Positions 1 to 8,022 of a DNA stretch of 64,000 nt are shown one piece after another (position 1 is the stretch's first letter; every line of letters starts with the position of its first letter). Where the stretch lies: positions 1 to 64,000 of the forward strand of contig JAYODE010000017.1 of NCBI GenBank assembly GCA_038106185.1. The letters run 5' to 3'. The stretch comes from UBA4582 sp038106185 (lineage in GTDB: Bacteria > Pseudomonadota > Gammaproteobacteria > Pseudomonadales > Azotimanducaceae). The position numbers and the translations under genes were made by a program. The notes under the pieces were generated by a model. The model ran no database searches. It saw only the letters and a program-made list of their open reading frames with translations, and was not told the origin of the DNA.

Positions 1-16
1 TCACAGGAGACTGCTT

Positions 17-397
17 TTGGCCATTCAATTAGAACATCACTTCAACAAGCCTGCTGAGGCGCTCTGGCTGATTCTCGGTCAACCCGAGCGGGTCGATTGG
101 GTGCCCGGAATAGAATCCTGTCAGTTCGATGGTAAAATACGCGCCTTCACACTACCGGGCGCAGGTGCCCTCAAAGAAGAAATATTGCAACTGGATCATG
201 AGCTCAGACGCATTGAGTACTCATGCATCGAAAGTCCGACGCCTTTTGAAGCCCATCTGGCGAGCATGCAAGTCATAGAGACACAGACTGGCTGCCAGCT
301 GATCTGGAAGACTCAGGTCCAGCCCGAAAAATTTGAGCCTTTTATTCGGCAAAGTATGGAAGGTGCCTTGCGCCGTCTGGAAACACTACTGGCGTAA
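17..397 (+). CDS. SRPBCC-fold (polyketide cyclase/START-like) protein
   Basis: A 126-residue protein starts at a TTG codon, with the Shine-Dalgarno sequence AGGAG at 5-9. Its length, the opening AIQLEHHFNKPAEALW, and the conserved feature of a single domain ending in a long helix (QSMEGALRRLETLL) fit the SRPBCC helix-grip fold. Such proteins bind small hydrophobic ligands in a deep cavity and some are cyclases. No catalytic residue can be named here, so the ligand is unknown. The next gene follows after 15 bp on the same strand, suggesting co-transcription. Upstream sequence is cut by the window edge, so further operon members may precede it. Confidence 0.7.
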   Translation: MAIQLEHHFNKPAEALWLILGQPERVDWVPGIESCQFDGKIRAFTLPGAGALKEEILQLDHELRRIEYSCIESPTPFEAHLASMQVIETQTGCQLIWKTQVQPEKFEPFIRQSMEGALRRLETLLA

Positions 398-412
398 TCA
401 AGAGAGTCCTCC

Positions 413-835
413 ATGTCACTCAAAATGACCATAGCACAGCGTCAGACCTTCCTTGCCGATATGCATGTCGGCATCGTCAGCATTCCTCGCGAATCTAGGG
501 GCCCCCTGACAGTGCCTATCTGGTACGACTACACGCCCAATGGGCCGCTCTGGATGATCACTGACCGAAGCTCCATCAAGGGTAAGCTGTTGGCCCGTGC
601 CAAGCGGATCAGCCTTTGTGTGCAGACAGAAACAGTGCCCTACCAGTATGTCTCTGTTGAAGGCGCCTTTACCTTGAGAGACGCCACAAAAGACGAGCTG
701 CTACGGATGGCGATTCGTTATTTGGGCGAGTCTGGAGGTCGCGCCTATGCCAATAGCACCGATCACGGCGACAGTATGCTGGTCTCAGTCACACCCGAGA
801 CCTGGTATACGGTGGACTATACTCAGTCGACCTGA
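413..835 (+). CDS. PPOX-fold (pyridoxamine 5'-phosphate oxidase family) protein
   Basis: A 140-residue split-barrel protein. The pattern of a short N-terminal helix, then PLTVPIWYDYTPNGPLWMIT, then SSIKGKLLARAKRISLCVQ and VSVEGAFTL is typical of the PPOX/FMN-binding family, which binds FMN, F420 or heme as a dimer. It is the usual short length for the family. It sits 15 bp behind the SRPBCC gene and probably shares its transcript. A second PPOX-fold gene lies at 5858-6319; the two are divergent in sequence and are not a recent duplication. The substrate cannot be inferred. Confidence 0.75.
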   Translation: MSLKMTIAQRQTFLADMHVGIVSIPRESRGPLTVPIWYDYTPNGPLWMITDRSSIKGKLLARAKRISLCVQTETVPYQYVSVEGAFTLRDATKDELLRMAIRYLGESGGRAYANSTDHGDSMLVSVTPETWYTVDYTQST

Positions 836-880
836 AGTCCTCGGCGACTTTAAACCCGGCCGACTCGCCGCTTCAAGGGG

Positions 881-1678
881 TCAGCTGCTCTCGTCACCCA
901 CTGAGATACGTCCCGCCAAGGCAGGTAGCAGATAGGCACCGAACACAATACCACCCGCATAGCCTTTTGCTCGACGGCGATAGCCACTCAGCGTTAACAG
1001 TGGTTCCTTCGCACGCTCGCCACTGACCTGGTCCACGGTCACTACCGTACACCGTTCGCAGGGCGCAACCTGACCAAGATTGAGATGCGGAAACTGAAAC
1101 TCCATTTGGTCGTCTTCCGCATAAGCCGGCAAATCAGTCACCACCAGATTGGCACGGAACCGGTCCATAGGAACAGCAGTTGCAAGACGCCGGTTCAAAT
1201 CATCCAACGAGGCCTGATTAGTGAGCAATACGGGCGAAGTATCGACAAATTTATTCTGTTTTTGACCGTGTACCTTCGCGAAATCGGCCAGCGGCAAATA
1301 CCAATCAACGGGTGCCTTGGCTCGTACCAAGCGTAAAGGCTGGCCAAACGCTGCCGCTAACCAGTCGGCTACGGCAGCGCCCATATCTAATACTGCCACT
1401 GCTTGGCCATAGATCTTCAGCGGCGCTTCGGCGTCGCTCGAGTCTGTCTTCAGAAGGAAGTCAGGCTGATCGGGATGAGTCAGTCGCAGCTCACTACCCT
1501 CCCAAATAGCACCCAGTTGATATAAATCAGGCAGCAGTTTTTGATTCATCCAGGTGTCGCCCTGCATGAGTGTAAACTCACGATCTCCCTGCAAACCCAT
1601 GGTTGTGACTTCAACGCTGTCAAGGCGATAACCTCGGCAGCCCTTAACAGGATAGATATGAATTTCGCTGATACGCAT
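881..1678 (-). CDS. MOSC domain protein (YcbX-like)
   Basis: A 265-residue protein with an N-terminal MOSC beta-barrel (ISEIHIYPVKGCRG, then GLQGDREFTLM) and a C-terminal MOSC domain with PMDRFRANLVV and the cysteine segment APCERCTVVTVDQ. MOSC proteins relate to the C-terminal domain of molybdenum cofactor sulfurase. E. coli YcbX reduces N-hydroxylated bases using a molybdenum cofactor, and the conserved cysteine is the expected metal ligand. The start lies directly after the stop of the upstream DsbA-like gene (0 bp gap), so the two are very likely one operon. No [2Fe-2S] domain is fused, so an external electron donor would be needed. Confidence 0.85.
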   Translation of the reverse strand: MRISEIHIYPVKGCRGYRLDSVEVTTMGLQGDREFTLMQGDTWMNQKLLPDLYQLGAIWEGSELRLTHPDQPDFLLKTDSSDAEAPLKIYGQAVAVLDMGAAVADWLAAAFGQPLRLVRAKAPVDWYLPLADFAKVHGQKQNKFVDTSPVLLTNQASLDDLNRRLATAVPMDRFRANLVVTDLPAYAEDDQMEFQFPHLNLGQVAPCERCTVVTVDQVSGERAKEPLLTLSGYRRRAKGYAGGIVFGAYLLPALAGRISVGDESS

Positions 1679-2290
1679 TCAGAGAGTACCTGACCTGGCG
1701 CGAATGGCTGCCTCAAGCTCGTCGAGCTTGTCCTTGCCAAAATAGATTTCACCCTCCAGATAGAAGGTCGGCGAGCCAAAGCTACCCATCTCGACAGACC
1801 TATCGGTATTTTCGATCAGCTGTCTCTTCACCTCGGCGTTCTGCATCCCCTGCAAAATCTCGTTGGCTGGTAAACCAGATGCACTCAGCGCCGCTTGAAT
1901 AATGTCAAGCTCATCCATTTTCTTTGGCTCCTGCCACATATGGTGATACACAGCGTCAACATACGCCGAAAATAAACCCGCCTGTTGCGCATAGATAGCG
2001 CCGCGCATGATTTGTAGGGTGTTGACCGGGAAGAATGGGTTGAAATGATAATCGGTAATATGATGCCGGGCCAAAAAGCGTTGGGTCTCAATTGCACTGT
2101 ACTCAGACTTATTCTTGATACCCTGCATGGATACTGCCGGAGAAACATTATTTGTCGCCTTGAAGACGCCGCCCAGCAATACCGGCACATAGTCAAAGGT
2201 CACGCCAGTGCGTGCTTCGATCGCCGGTATGACGCGATGACTCAGATAGGCATTCGGGCTACCAAAATCAAAATGGAATTCAAGTTTCAT
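1679..2290 (-). CDS. 2-hydroxychromene-2-carboxylate isomerase-like DsbA-family protein
   Basis: A 203-residue thioredoxin-fold protein of the DsbA/kappa-GST group. The N-terminus EFHFDFGSPNAYLSHRVIP carries the SPN(Y) glutathione-binding motif instead of a CxxC. The C-terminal MGSFGSPTFYLEGEIYFGKDKLDELE is the cis-Pro strand and final helix of the family. HCCA isomerases act in naphthalene degradation, but many homologues are generic glutathione-dependent isomerases or transferases. No aromatic-degradation genes adjoin it here, so the physiological substrate is unknown. It heads a two-gene operon with the MOSC gene. Confidence 0.8.
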   Translation of the reverse strand: MKLEFHFDFGSPNAYLSHRVIPAIEARTGVTFDYVPVLLGGVFKATNNVSPAVSMQGIKNKSEYSAIETQRFLARHHITDYHFNPFFPVNTLQIMRGAIYAQQAGLFSAYVDAVYHHMWQEPKKMDELDIIQAALSASGLPANEILQGMQNAEVKRQLIENTDRSVEMGSFGSPTFYLEGEIYFGKDKLDELEAAIRARSGTL

Positions 2291-2318
2291 CGCTTTTCCT
2301 CTTTTTTAAGGTTTCAAT

Positions 2319-3800
2319 TTAAGCCTGGATTCTGGCCTTGGCGATCTCTGCGGTCTCCGCATTCAAAGGAATAATTTTTATATTATAAATCCCGTAGATG
2401 ATGGCAATCACGGGGTTAACCAAATTGAAAAAGCAGAAGGGCAGATAGGCAAAAGTAGCCACCCCCAATGTTCCTGCCATATAAGCGCCACAGGTATTCC
2501 ACGGGATCAGGGGTGAGGTAATGGTTGCCGAATCTTCTAAGGTTCTCGACAGGTTAACGGGATCCAGATTCCTTCGTCGAAACTCAGCCTTGTACATACG
2601 GCCTGCCAGAACAATGGCGATGTATTGGTCGGCCGCGACGATGTTCGCGCCAATACAGGTGCCAATGACAGTTGCTACCAACGAGCCAGTGCTGGTGACC
2701 ATCCGCAACGCTGCCACAACCAGACGTTCCAGCAAACCCGTATGTTCAAGCACAGCACCGAAAGTCAGAGCACACAGAATCAGCCACACAGTGTTCAGCA
2801 TGCTGCTCATACCACCGCGGCTCAGGAGATCATTAACGGGTTGATTACCGGTATCGATGCTGAAGCCATTGAATAATGCCTGCCAGACGCCATTGATCAT
2901 CACGATGGCAGTACCGGCCCCCTCGTCAGGTGCAACAAACCGCTCAATCGCATCAGGCTGGAGTATTGCGGCGAACACGCCTCCTATAAGAGCGCCCACC
3001 ATGATGGTCGGAAAAGCTGGCAAGCCTTTCGCGGCCATTCCCAGCACTAGCACCAACGGCACCAATGCCCAGAAGGAAATCACGAAATGGGCATCAAGCA
3101 GGCTGAGGGTTTGATCAAGTGCCATGGATGTTTCACTCTCGGACTGCGTCAGCCCTATGATCAGAAACAAAGCGAGCGCAATCAGGATACTGGGCGCTGT
3201 CGTCCAGACCATATGTTGAATGTGTGCGAATAATTCGGTGCCGGCCACCGCCGGTGCCAAGTTTGTTGTATCCGACAGCGGCGACATCTTGTCACCAAAA
3301 TAGGCGCCAGAGATGATCGCCCCTGCGGTCATTTCAAGCGACAAACCCAGTCCCTGAGAGATACCAATCAGGGCAACACCGATGGTACCTGCTGTCGTCC
3401 AGGAACTGCCGATGCTGACGGAGACCATGATGCAAATCAGGCAGGCGGCAAAATAGAAGATGGCGGGATGCATGATTTGCAAACCATAATAAATCATAGT
3501 GGGCACTGTACCGGAGAGAATCCAGGTACCTATCAGCGAGCCTACTGCCAGAAGTATCAATATTGCACCCAGCGCTTGAGAGATGCCTGTGACGATACCC
3601 GCTTCAATCACCTTCCAACCATGGCCGTTTTTGATTCCAATCACGGCTGCCAGACCCGCCGCCAGAATCAGTGCGATCTGGTTCGCACCATAGGATGAAT
3701 TATCGCCATAGAGATAGACCGACAGGGCCAGCATGCCGACCAAAAACAATACGGGAATCAGCGCATCCAAAAGGGACGGGTTGGTGACTTTTCGCGTCAT
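2319..3800 (-). CDS. nhaC: Na+/H+ antiporter, NhaC family
   Basis: A 493-residue, strongly hydrophobic inner-membrane protein with roughly eleven to twelve membrane segments. The segments SGAYFGDKMSPLSDTTNLAP and EDSATITSPLIPWNTCGAYM are hallmark NhaC sequences containing the polar residues that carry cation transport. It would extrude Na+ in exchange for H+. It is preceded by a repeat-rich spacer with an assembly gap. The next gene on the same strand begins 28 bp downstream, but shared function is not evident. Length is normal for the family. Confidence 0.92.
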   Translation of the reverse strand: MTRKVTNPSLLDALIPVLFLVGMLALSVYLYGDNSSYGANQIALILAAGLAAVIGIKNGHGWKVIEAGIVTGISQALGAILILLAVGSLIGTWILSGTVPTMIYYGLQIMHPAIFYFAACLICIMVSVSIGSSWTTAGTIGVALIGISQGLGLSLEMTAGAIISGAYFGDKMSPLSDTTNLAPAVAGTELFAHIQHMVWTTAPSILIALALFLIIGLTQSESETSMALDQTLSLLDAHFVISFWALVPLVLVLGMAAKGLPAFPTIMVGALIGGVFAAILQPDAIERFVAPDEGAGTAIVMINGVWQALFNGFSIDTGNQPVNDLLSRGGMSSMLNTVWLILCALTFGAVLEHTGLLERLVVAALRMVTSTGSLVATVIGTCIGANIVAADQYIAIVLAGRMYKAEFRRRNLDPVNLSRTLEDSATITSPLIPWNTCGAYMAGTLGVATFAYLPFCFFNLVNPVIAIIYGIYNIKIIPLNAETAEIAKARIQA

Positions 3801-3945
3801 GGGCAGCTACCGAAAAACATGGCTAAATTGACGCTACAGTACCGGACATTGATCACGAGCACAAAGGGCTAGCCCACTTGTCTGCATCTGACAGATCGCA
3901 AGCGGCTGTCTTTCTGCTACTATAGTCTCCACATTACTGATGAAA

Positions 3946-4109
3946 TTACTCTCGACTTTACTCTCGACTTTACTCTCNNNNNNNNNNNNNNNNNNNNNNN
4001 NNNNNNNNNNNNNNNNNNNNNNNNNNNNNNNNNNNNNNNNNNNNNNNNNNNNNNNNNNNNNNNNNNNNNNNNNNNNNTTACTCTCGACTTTACTCTCGAC
4101 TTTACTCTC
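3946..4109. repeat. 12-nt tandem repeat interrupted by an assembly gap
   Basis: The unit TTACTCTCGACT (12 nt) occurs as perfect copies on both sides of 100 N (3978-4077): just over 2.5 copies on the left and about 2.7 on the right. The array sits between divergent nhaC and the UGSC gene. On the minus strand the unit reads ESKV in one frame and, because 12 is a multiple of three, this frame stays open on both sides, but I do not call a gene there. Confidence 0.9.
3978..4077. other. Assembly gap (100 N)
   Basis: Exactly 100 N within a 12-nt tandem repeat. The true length and copy number are unknown. Confidence 0.98.
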
Positions 4110-4177
4110 ACCTGGAGTCTCAATCTGTTTTATCCAGGTGATCAAACTCAAGTGCGTTGCAAACCTTGGAGCCCACC

Positions 4178-4756
4178 ATGATTCAGTACCACGACCCCCA
4201 GGCAGCTACCAGCATCAAGACGACACCTTACGACTTGGCTATTCTCGACCCGGCCGAGCATAAAATAACTGTCGGCCTGCTGGCCAATGGCTTTCCCGAT
4301 TCGGAGAATTTCCTACAGCAGATAGCCACAGTTTTACAAACGCAGGACACCAATCTTCGTTTTGAGTATTACAACAAAGGCAATGCGTCGATTCCCGCCA
4401 GTGCCGAGATACTGCACAGTATCAAGACGCAATGCCAAGCTGTTATCACCGCCTACGGACATTGAGGCAGCTGCACTACCGGCACCGTGCGTGACGGCAT
4501 TGAAATCGCAAGGCTGGGCATACCCGCCGTCGCCTTGGTAACACAAGACTACTGGCCACAGGGCGACTTCGTCGCTACATCATTAGGCATGCCGGATATA
4601 CCGAGGGTTAAATTACCCCACCCGGTGGCGGGTACCGGCGTCGCCAACCAGCGCAGTATCGCCGAACAGATGGCGCCAGTGATCCTGGCAGCACTCAAGG
4701 GTCAGCCTGCCACGGCACCTGACCAGTTGGGTATTGCAAAGGAGCCTGCGCGATGA
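4178..4756 (+). CDS. UGSC-family selenoprotein (in-frame UGA read as Sec)
   Basis: The ATG at 4178 has GGAG at 4168-4171. The frame runs 95 codons, meets TGA at 4463-4465, and continues without another stop for 96 more residues to the TGA at 4754-4756. Reading the UGA as selenocysteine gives ITAYGH-U-GSCTTGTVRDG, which is the U-G-S-C motif that defines the UGSC family of (seleno)proteins. Residues on both sides are conserved-looking (FPDSENFLQQ before; GIPAVALVTQDYW after). A pseudogene would not retain the exact motif at the stop. Sec is residue 96 and the partner Cys is residue 99, a redox-type CxxC-like spacing. The biochemical function of the family is not established to my knowledge. The stop overlaps the next start by ATGA, implying translational coupling. 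Confidence 0.88.
4463..4496 (+). promoter_or_regulatory. Candidate bacterial SECIS hairpin after the UGSC UGA
   Basis: Immediately 3' of the UGA, GCAC (4473-4476) can pair with GTGC (4487-4490) around a loop of 10 nt that contains GG. The loop starts about 11 nt after the UGA, near the expected distance for SelB-bound elements. The stem is short, so this is only suggestive; the coding context is the stronger evidence for Sec insertion. Confidence 0.4.
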
Positions 4757-5841
4757 CCAGGATGCTTGAGGCTGCTGACGAAGCGACGGCACTGGAGGCT
4801 CTACACAAGCGGGGCTGTACAGACGGCCTGCCGGTTGTCGTTCCGACCTTCGCCAGGGTCAGCCGCATGGTCCTGGCATCCGGCATGGACGCCGACATGG
4901 TCCTTGGCACCATGGGCCCTGCCGGTGGCGTTGCAACGGTCGAGATGGTCGCTGTTGCCGCCGTCATGGCAGGTTGCCTGCCTGACTATATGCCAGTCGT
5001 GGTCGCGGCCGTGAAGGCGGTGATTGATCCTGTCTTTGACCTGACAGAAATGCAGGCCACGACCCACTGTACCGCGCCATTGATCATCGTCAACGGTCCG
5101 GCGCGACACAACTGCGGGCCTATTCATTCAGGTTTTGGCGCGCTCGGCCCAGGTTTTCGGGCTAATGCCTCTATTGGTCGCGCCTTGCGTTTGTGCATGA
5201 TCAATATCGGTGGTGCAAGACCCGGCGAATCAGATATGGCCCTCTTGGGTCACCCTGGAAAGTTTACCTATTGCTTGGCAGAGGATGAAGAGAACAGCCC
5301 GTTTACACCGCTGCACGTGGCGCTGGGCTTTGCGCCTGAGGACAGTGTCGTGACGGTCATTGGCGCTGAAGCACCCCACTCGGTTATTTTCAGTGGCAAT
5401 GCAGATGACCCTGACAATCACACACATCTGCTCGAAATGCTCGCTATTGGCTTGACTAACATGGCGACCAATAACGCCATCCTGGGTAACGGCTCAGCCA
5501 CCGTGGTCTTAAATCCCGAGCATGCTGCGATTCTCGCCAACGCCGGGCTCGATCGCCGCGCAGTTGCAGAACAGTTATTTGCTTTGTGCGTTCACTCGAC
5601 GGCGGAAATGGCGCGTCTGGTACCCGGATTTGCGCGCCCCAAAAATACCGACGAGCGTCGCCATTGCTTTCACTCTGCCGACAATATTCTGATTCTGATG
5701 GCTGGCGGTAGTGGTATCTATTCTATGGTGATGCCTTCCTGGTGCGCCGGCGCACATCGTAACAGCGCCAGCAGCGTCAAGATTGAAGCCGACCAGTTTT
5801 GTGAGATACCCGGACTGGTATCTCGCAGCAACAACCTCTGA
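4753..5841 (+). CDS. Conserved partner protein of the UGSC selenoprotein, function unknown
   Basis: A 362-residue soluble-looking protein whose ATG overlaps the selenoprotein stop by four bases. Conserved-looking blocks include RGCTDGLPVVVPT near residue 20, AVMAGCLPDYMPVVVAAV near residue 75, a glycine-rich centre with HNCGPIHSGFG then GPGFRANASIGRALRL (residues about 118-145), and LGHPGKFTYCLAEDEENSPF. Several cysteines lie in these blocks, but no CxxC or known cofactor motif is visible. No signal peptide is seen. I do not recognise a characterised enzyme. The tight coupling with a Sec-containing protein suggests they form a complex or act in sequence, probably in redox or C-S/C-Se chemistry; that is inference. 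Confidence 0.8.
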   Translation: MTRMLEAADEATALEALHKRGCTDGLPVVVPTFARVSRMVLASGMDADMVLGTMGPAGGVATVEMVAVAAVMAGCLPDYMPVVVAAVKAVIDPVFDLTEMQATTHCTAPLIIVNGPARHNCGPIHSGFGALGPGFRANASIGRALRLCMINIGGARPGESDMALLGHPGKFTYCLAEDEENSPFTPLHVALGFAPEDSVVTVIGAEAPHSVIFSGNADDPDNHTHLLEMLAIGLTNMATNNAILGNGSATVVLNPEHAAILANAGLDRRAVAEQLFALCVHSTAEMARLVPGFARPKNTDERRHCFHSADNILILMAGGSGIYSMVMPSWCAGAHRNSASSVKIEADQFCEIPGLVSRSNNL

Positions 5842-5857
5842 CTAAGAGCAACCCACT

Positions 5858-6319
5858 ATGCGCCCTCTGCCTGTCGCTAAATCCAGCCAATGGACTGAAG
5901 AACGAATCAGCCGATTTTTGCAGGACACAGCGGTACCCATGCGTTTGGCTTGCCACGGCAAGGCCGGCTATCCCCTTGCCTGTTCTTTATGGTTCTGTTT
6001 TCGAGATAATCACTTGTGGTGTGCCAGCCACGAAAACTCACATATCGTTGAGCGGATTCAGGAAAACAACAAAATCGGTTTTGAAATCGGTGTCAATGAA
6101 CCCCCTTATCGTGGTGTTAGGGGGCAGGGCGAGGTGACTTTGGAACGGGAACCCGCGGCTGAGATATTGACCTCCATGCTGGAGCGTTACCACATCGACC
6201 AGAATTCCTCTTTGGCCAAGTGGCTACTCAGTCGGGTTGAGGACGAATATGCGCTGCGCATTGACATAAAGCGCATCACTGCCTGGGACTACACACAACG
6301 AATGCTGCCGGGAAAATAG
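5858..6319 (+). CDS. PPOX-fold (pyridoxamine 5'-phosphate oxidase family) flavoprotein
   Basis: A 153-residue split-barrel protein starting 16 bp after the partner gene. WTEERISRFLQDT, then GYPLACSLWFCFRDNHLWCAS, then IGFEIGVNEPPYRGVRGQGEVTL follows the PPOX-family plan: N-terminal helix, two long strands, cofactor-contact region and RGxGEV strand. The cofactor could be FMN, F420 or heme. Position directly behind the UGSC selenoprotein and its partner makes it the likely third member of a small operon. The 3' end borders an assembly gap at 6341. Confidence 0.8.
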   Translation: MRPLPVAKSSQWTEERISRFLQDTAVPMRLACHGKAGYPLACSLWFCFRDNHLWCASHENSHIVERIQENNKIGFEIGVNEPPYRGVRGQGEVTLEREPAAEILTSMLERYHIDQNSSLAKWLLSRVEDEYALRIDIKRITAWDYTQRMLPGK

Positions 6320-6326
6320 GCTTAGC

Positions 6327-6454
6327 AGGCTTTCTATCTCNNNNNNNNNNNNNNNNNNNNNNNNNNNNNNNNNNNNNNNNNNNNNNNNNNNNNNNNNNNN
6401 NNNNNNNNNNNNNNNNNNNNNNNNNNNNNNNNNNNNNNNNAGGCGTTCTATCTC
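6327..6454. repeat. 14-nt repeat flanking an assembly gap
   Basis: AGGCTTTCTATCTC (6327-6340) and AGGCGTTCTATCTC (6441-6454) lie on either side of 100 N and match at 13 of 14 positions, as expected for the ends of a tandem array. On the minus strand the unit contains the TAG stop of the phosphatase-like gene. Confidence 0.7.
6341..6440. other. Assembly gap (100 N)
   Basis: Exactly 100 N between two copies of a 14-nt repeat; real length unknown. Confidence 0.98.
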
Positions 6455-7023
6455 AGGCTGGCGGGCGTCCAATCACAGCCCTCGCAGTGGGGATCGATAT
6501 TATGTGAAGCTAGTACAGCAAAAATAAAATCACGCCAAACCACATCGGGCTGCCAGACGGTATTCATGTCTGCCTTGGCTTGTGTTATCGGCACAGCCCG
6601 ATAGATAACGCGGTACAAGAAGCTGAAGGCCGTGGCGCGGTAATTGACCTGGCAATGGAGCAGGGTTTTCTTGTTTGGCGCCTGCTGCATGTAATCGGCA
6701 AAGACCTGAAACTCTTCGGGTTTTGGGCGGGAGAAATCTACCGGAATGTGCAGATAGTCCATGCCTAGATCCTTGACCAGTTTGTCCTCTTCCGGAATTG
6801 CTCCAGGATTTGTCGAAAAAGCGATATAAATAATGCGCTCAAAGTCCTCGGCCCACAGTGACTGTAGTTGTTCTCGCTTGGGTTGACCCGCACTGGCATA
6901 GGTGGGCGTATACTGGCGAAAGTTGATAATCTCAGCGAGATCTGGTGCCGGAATTTCCAGCCCGCTTGCTTGGTCTATCATGATCATGCCTCCGATTAGC
7001 AATCCTAGTAGGCTTATTTTCAT
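6448..7023 (-). CDS. Exported tyrosine-phosphatase-like protein (DUF442-type loop)
   Basis: About 191 residues from the ATG at 7023, which opens a hydrophobic signal (MKISLLGLLIGGMIMI) followed by a periplasmic-type mature region; an upstream in-frame start at 7056 is less likely. FRQYTPTYASAGQPKREQL near the N-terminus and KTLLHCQVNYRATAFSFLYR later resemble the phosphatase-like family found in bacteria. The loop is HC-x4-R, one residue shorter than the classical HCx5R, as in DUF442 proteins. It follows the FGE gene by 75 bp on the same strand and is probably the last gene of the sulfatase operon. The substrate is unknown; the stop codon lies in a 14-nt repeat at the gap edge. Confidence 0.75.
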   Translation of the reverse strand: MKISLLGLLIGGMIMIDQASGLEIPAPDLAEIINFRQYTPTYASAGQPKREQLQSLWAEDFERIIYIAFSTNPGAIPEEDKLVKDLGMDYLHIPVDFSRPKPEEFQVFADYMQQAPNKKTLLHCQVNYRATAFSFLYRVIYRAVPITQAKADMNTVWQPDVVWRDFIFAVLASHNIDPHCEGCDWTPASLR

Positions 7024-7098
7024 CTTATATGTCCGCAGTCTAACCCAGCGGAGCACAACCCGTGAGGATTGCGGTTGCGCTTCAGGTCCCGCTCGAAT

Positions 7099-8022
7099 TT
7101 ACCCCTGCGGCAGCATCTCCTGTTCATCATAGGCACACCGAAATCCCACATGCATAAGGCTAGTGTCCGGCGTCGAATGGGCACGCCCCGCTGTTCGATA
7201 GCCACTACAGACATCTTCATCACACAGAAATGAGCCGCCGCGCTGTGATTTTTCTGGCGCCTTTGCTGCGGCTAATTGCGCCTGGGTGGATTCCGTCGAG
7301 TAGCGACCATACCAGTCTGCTGACCACTCCCAGACATTGCCCGCCATGTCGGTCAATCCAAGCGGAGTGATACCCGTCTTGCCGATAGGCGCTGTATAAA
7401 GGTAGCCATCAGTTGCGACGTTGTTCAGCGGAAACTCGCCGATAAATATATTGATGAGGAACTCACCATCTTTTTTCACCGCATCACCAAAGGCATACAC
7501 GGGATTACCATATTGACCCGCACCCTTGGCTGCGTACTCAAACTCAGCTTCGGTTGGCAGTCTGCCGCCATCAGCCTGGCAATAGGCTATCGCATCGTAC
7601 CAGCTGACCTGGGTCACTGGATGGTTCAATGGGGCCGGGCCGCTGTAAGGTCCTAATGGGTGATGCCAAGTCGCTCCTTCGATCAGTCCCCATCGACCCC
7701 TGCGCATATCGAATACGGCAGAATTGCCATAACCTTCGGCGGTCGTCGTATAGCCTGTCGCGCTGACAAACTCGGCAAACTGAGCCACAGACACAGGTGA
7801 GGTAGACAAATAAAATGACTCGACCGCCACTTGATGGACGGGCATTTCATGCGCCATACCCGCGTTCGACCCCATCATGAATTCACCGCCAGGTATCTGC
7901 ACCCGTGCCGTGGTCGCTGGCTCATACGCTGCTGAGTTAGTGACTAAAACCATCGACTGCAACAGCAGGGCCATCATAGCTTTGAGTTGCCACTGAGTTG
8001 GAAGCAATTCAAGGATGCTCAT
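7099..8022 (-). CDS. Formylglycine-generating enzyme (sulfatase-modifying factor), with signal sequence
   Basis: A 307-residue FGE-sulfatase domain protein. It has RVQIPGGEFMMGSNAG near residue 42, NHPVTQVSWYDAIAYC and GRLPTEAEFEYAA centrally, then DMAGNVWEWSADWYG and RGGSFLCDEDVCSGYR. The Cys-x4-Cys pair in FLCDEDVC matches the two catalytic cysteines of true FGEs, which oxidise a sulfatase Cys to C-alpha-formylglycine using O2 and copper. Many FGE-fold proteins lack the pair, so this one is probably active. A hydrophobic N-terminus (MALLLQSMVLVTNSAAYE) suggests export. It overlaps the TetR gene by 4 bp and lies two genes behind a sulfatase carrying the CxPxR target. Confidence 0.93.
   Translation of the reverse strand: MSILELLPTQWQLKAMMALLLQSMVLVTNSAAYEPATTARVQIPGGEFMMGSNAGMAHEMPVHQVAVESFYLSTSPVSVAQFAEFVSATGYTTTAEGYGNSAVFDMRRGRWGLIEGATWHHPLGPYSGPAPLNHPVTQVSWYDAIAYCQADGGRLPTEAEFEYAAKGAGQYGNPVYAFGDAVKKDGEFLINIFIGEFPLNNVATDGYLYTAPIGKTGITPLGLTDMAGNVWEWSADWYGRYSTESTQAQLAAAKAPEKSQRGGSFLCDEDVCSGYRTAGRAHSTPDTSLMHVGFRCAYDEQEMLPQG

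Noticed and set aside
3978..4077. The idea that N runs are masked repeats of true length
   Set aside because: 100 nt fits the repeat phase at this gap, but not at 10712 or 23997; all five runs are exactly 100, so they are standard scaffold fillers.
3834..4151. Minus-strand ESKV-repeat ORF upstream of nhaC
   Set aside because: The start is TTG without a good ribosome-binding site, and outside the repeat the sequence does not look protein-like. The open frame follows from a 12-nt unit.
4157..4465. A separate 95-102 residue protein ending at the TGA 4463, or a pseudogene
   Set aside because: The downstream frame continues cleanly and the UGSC motif spans the TGA, so selenocysteine is the better reading.
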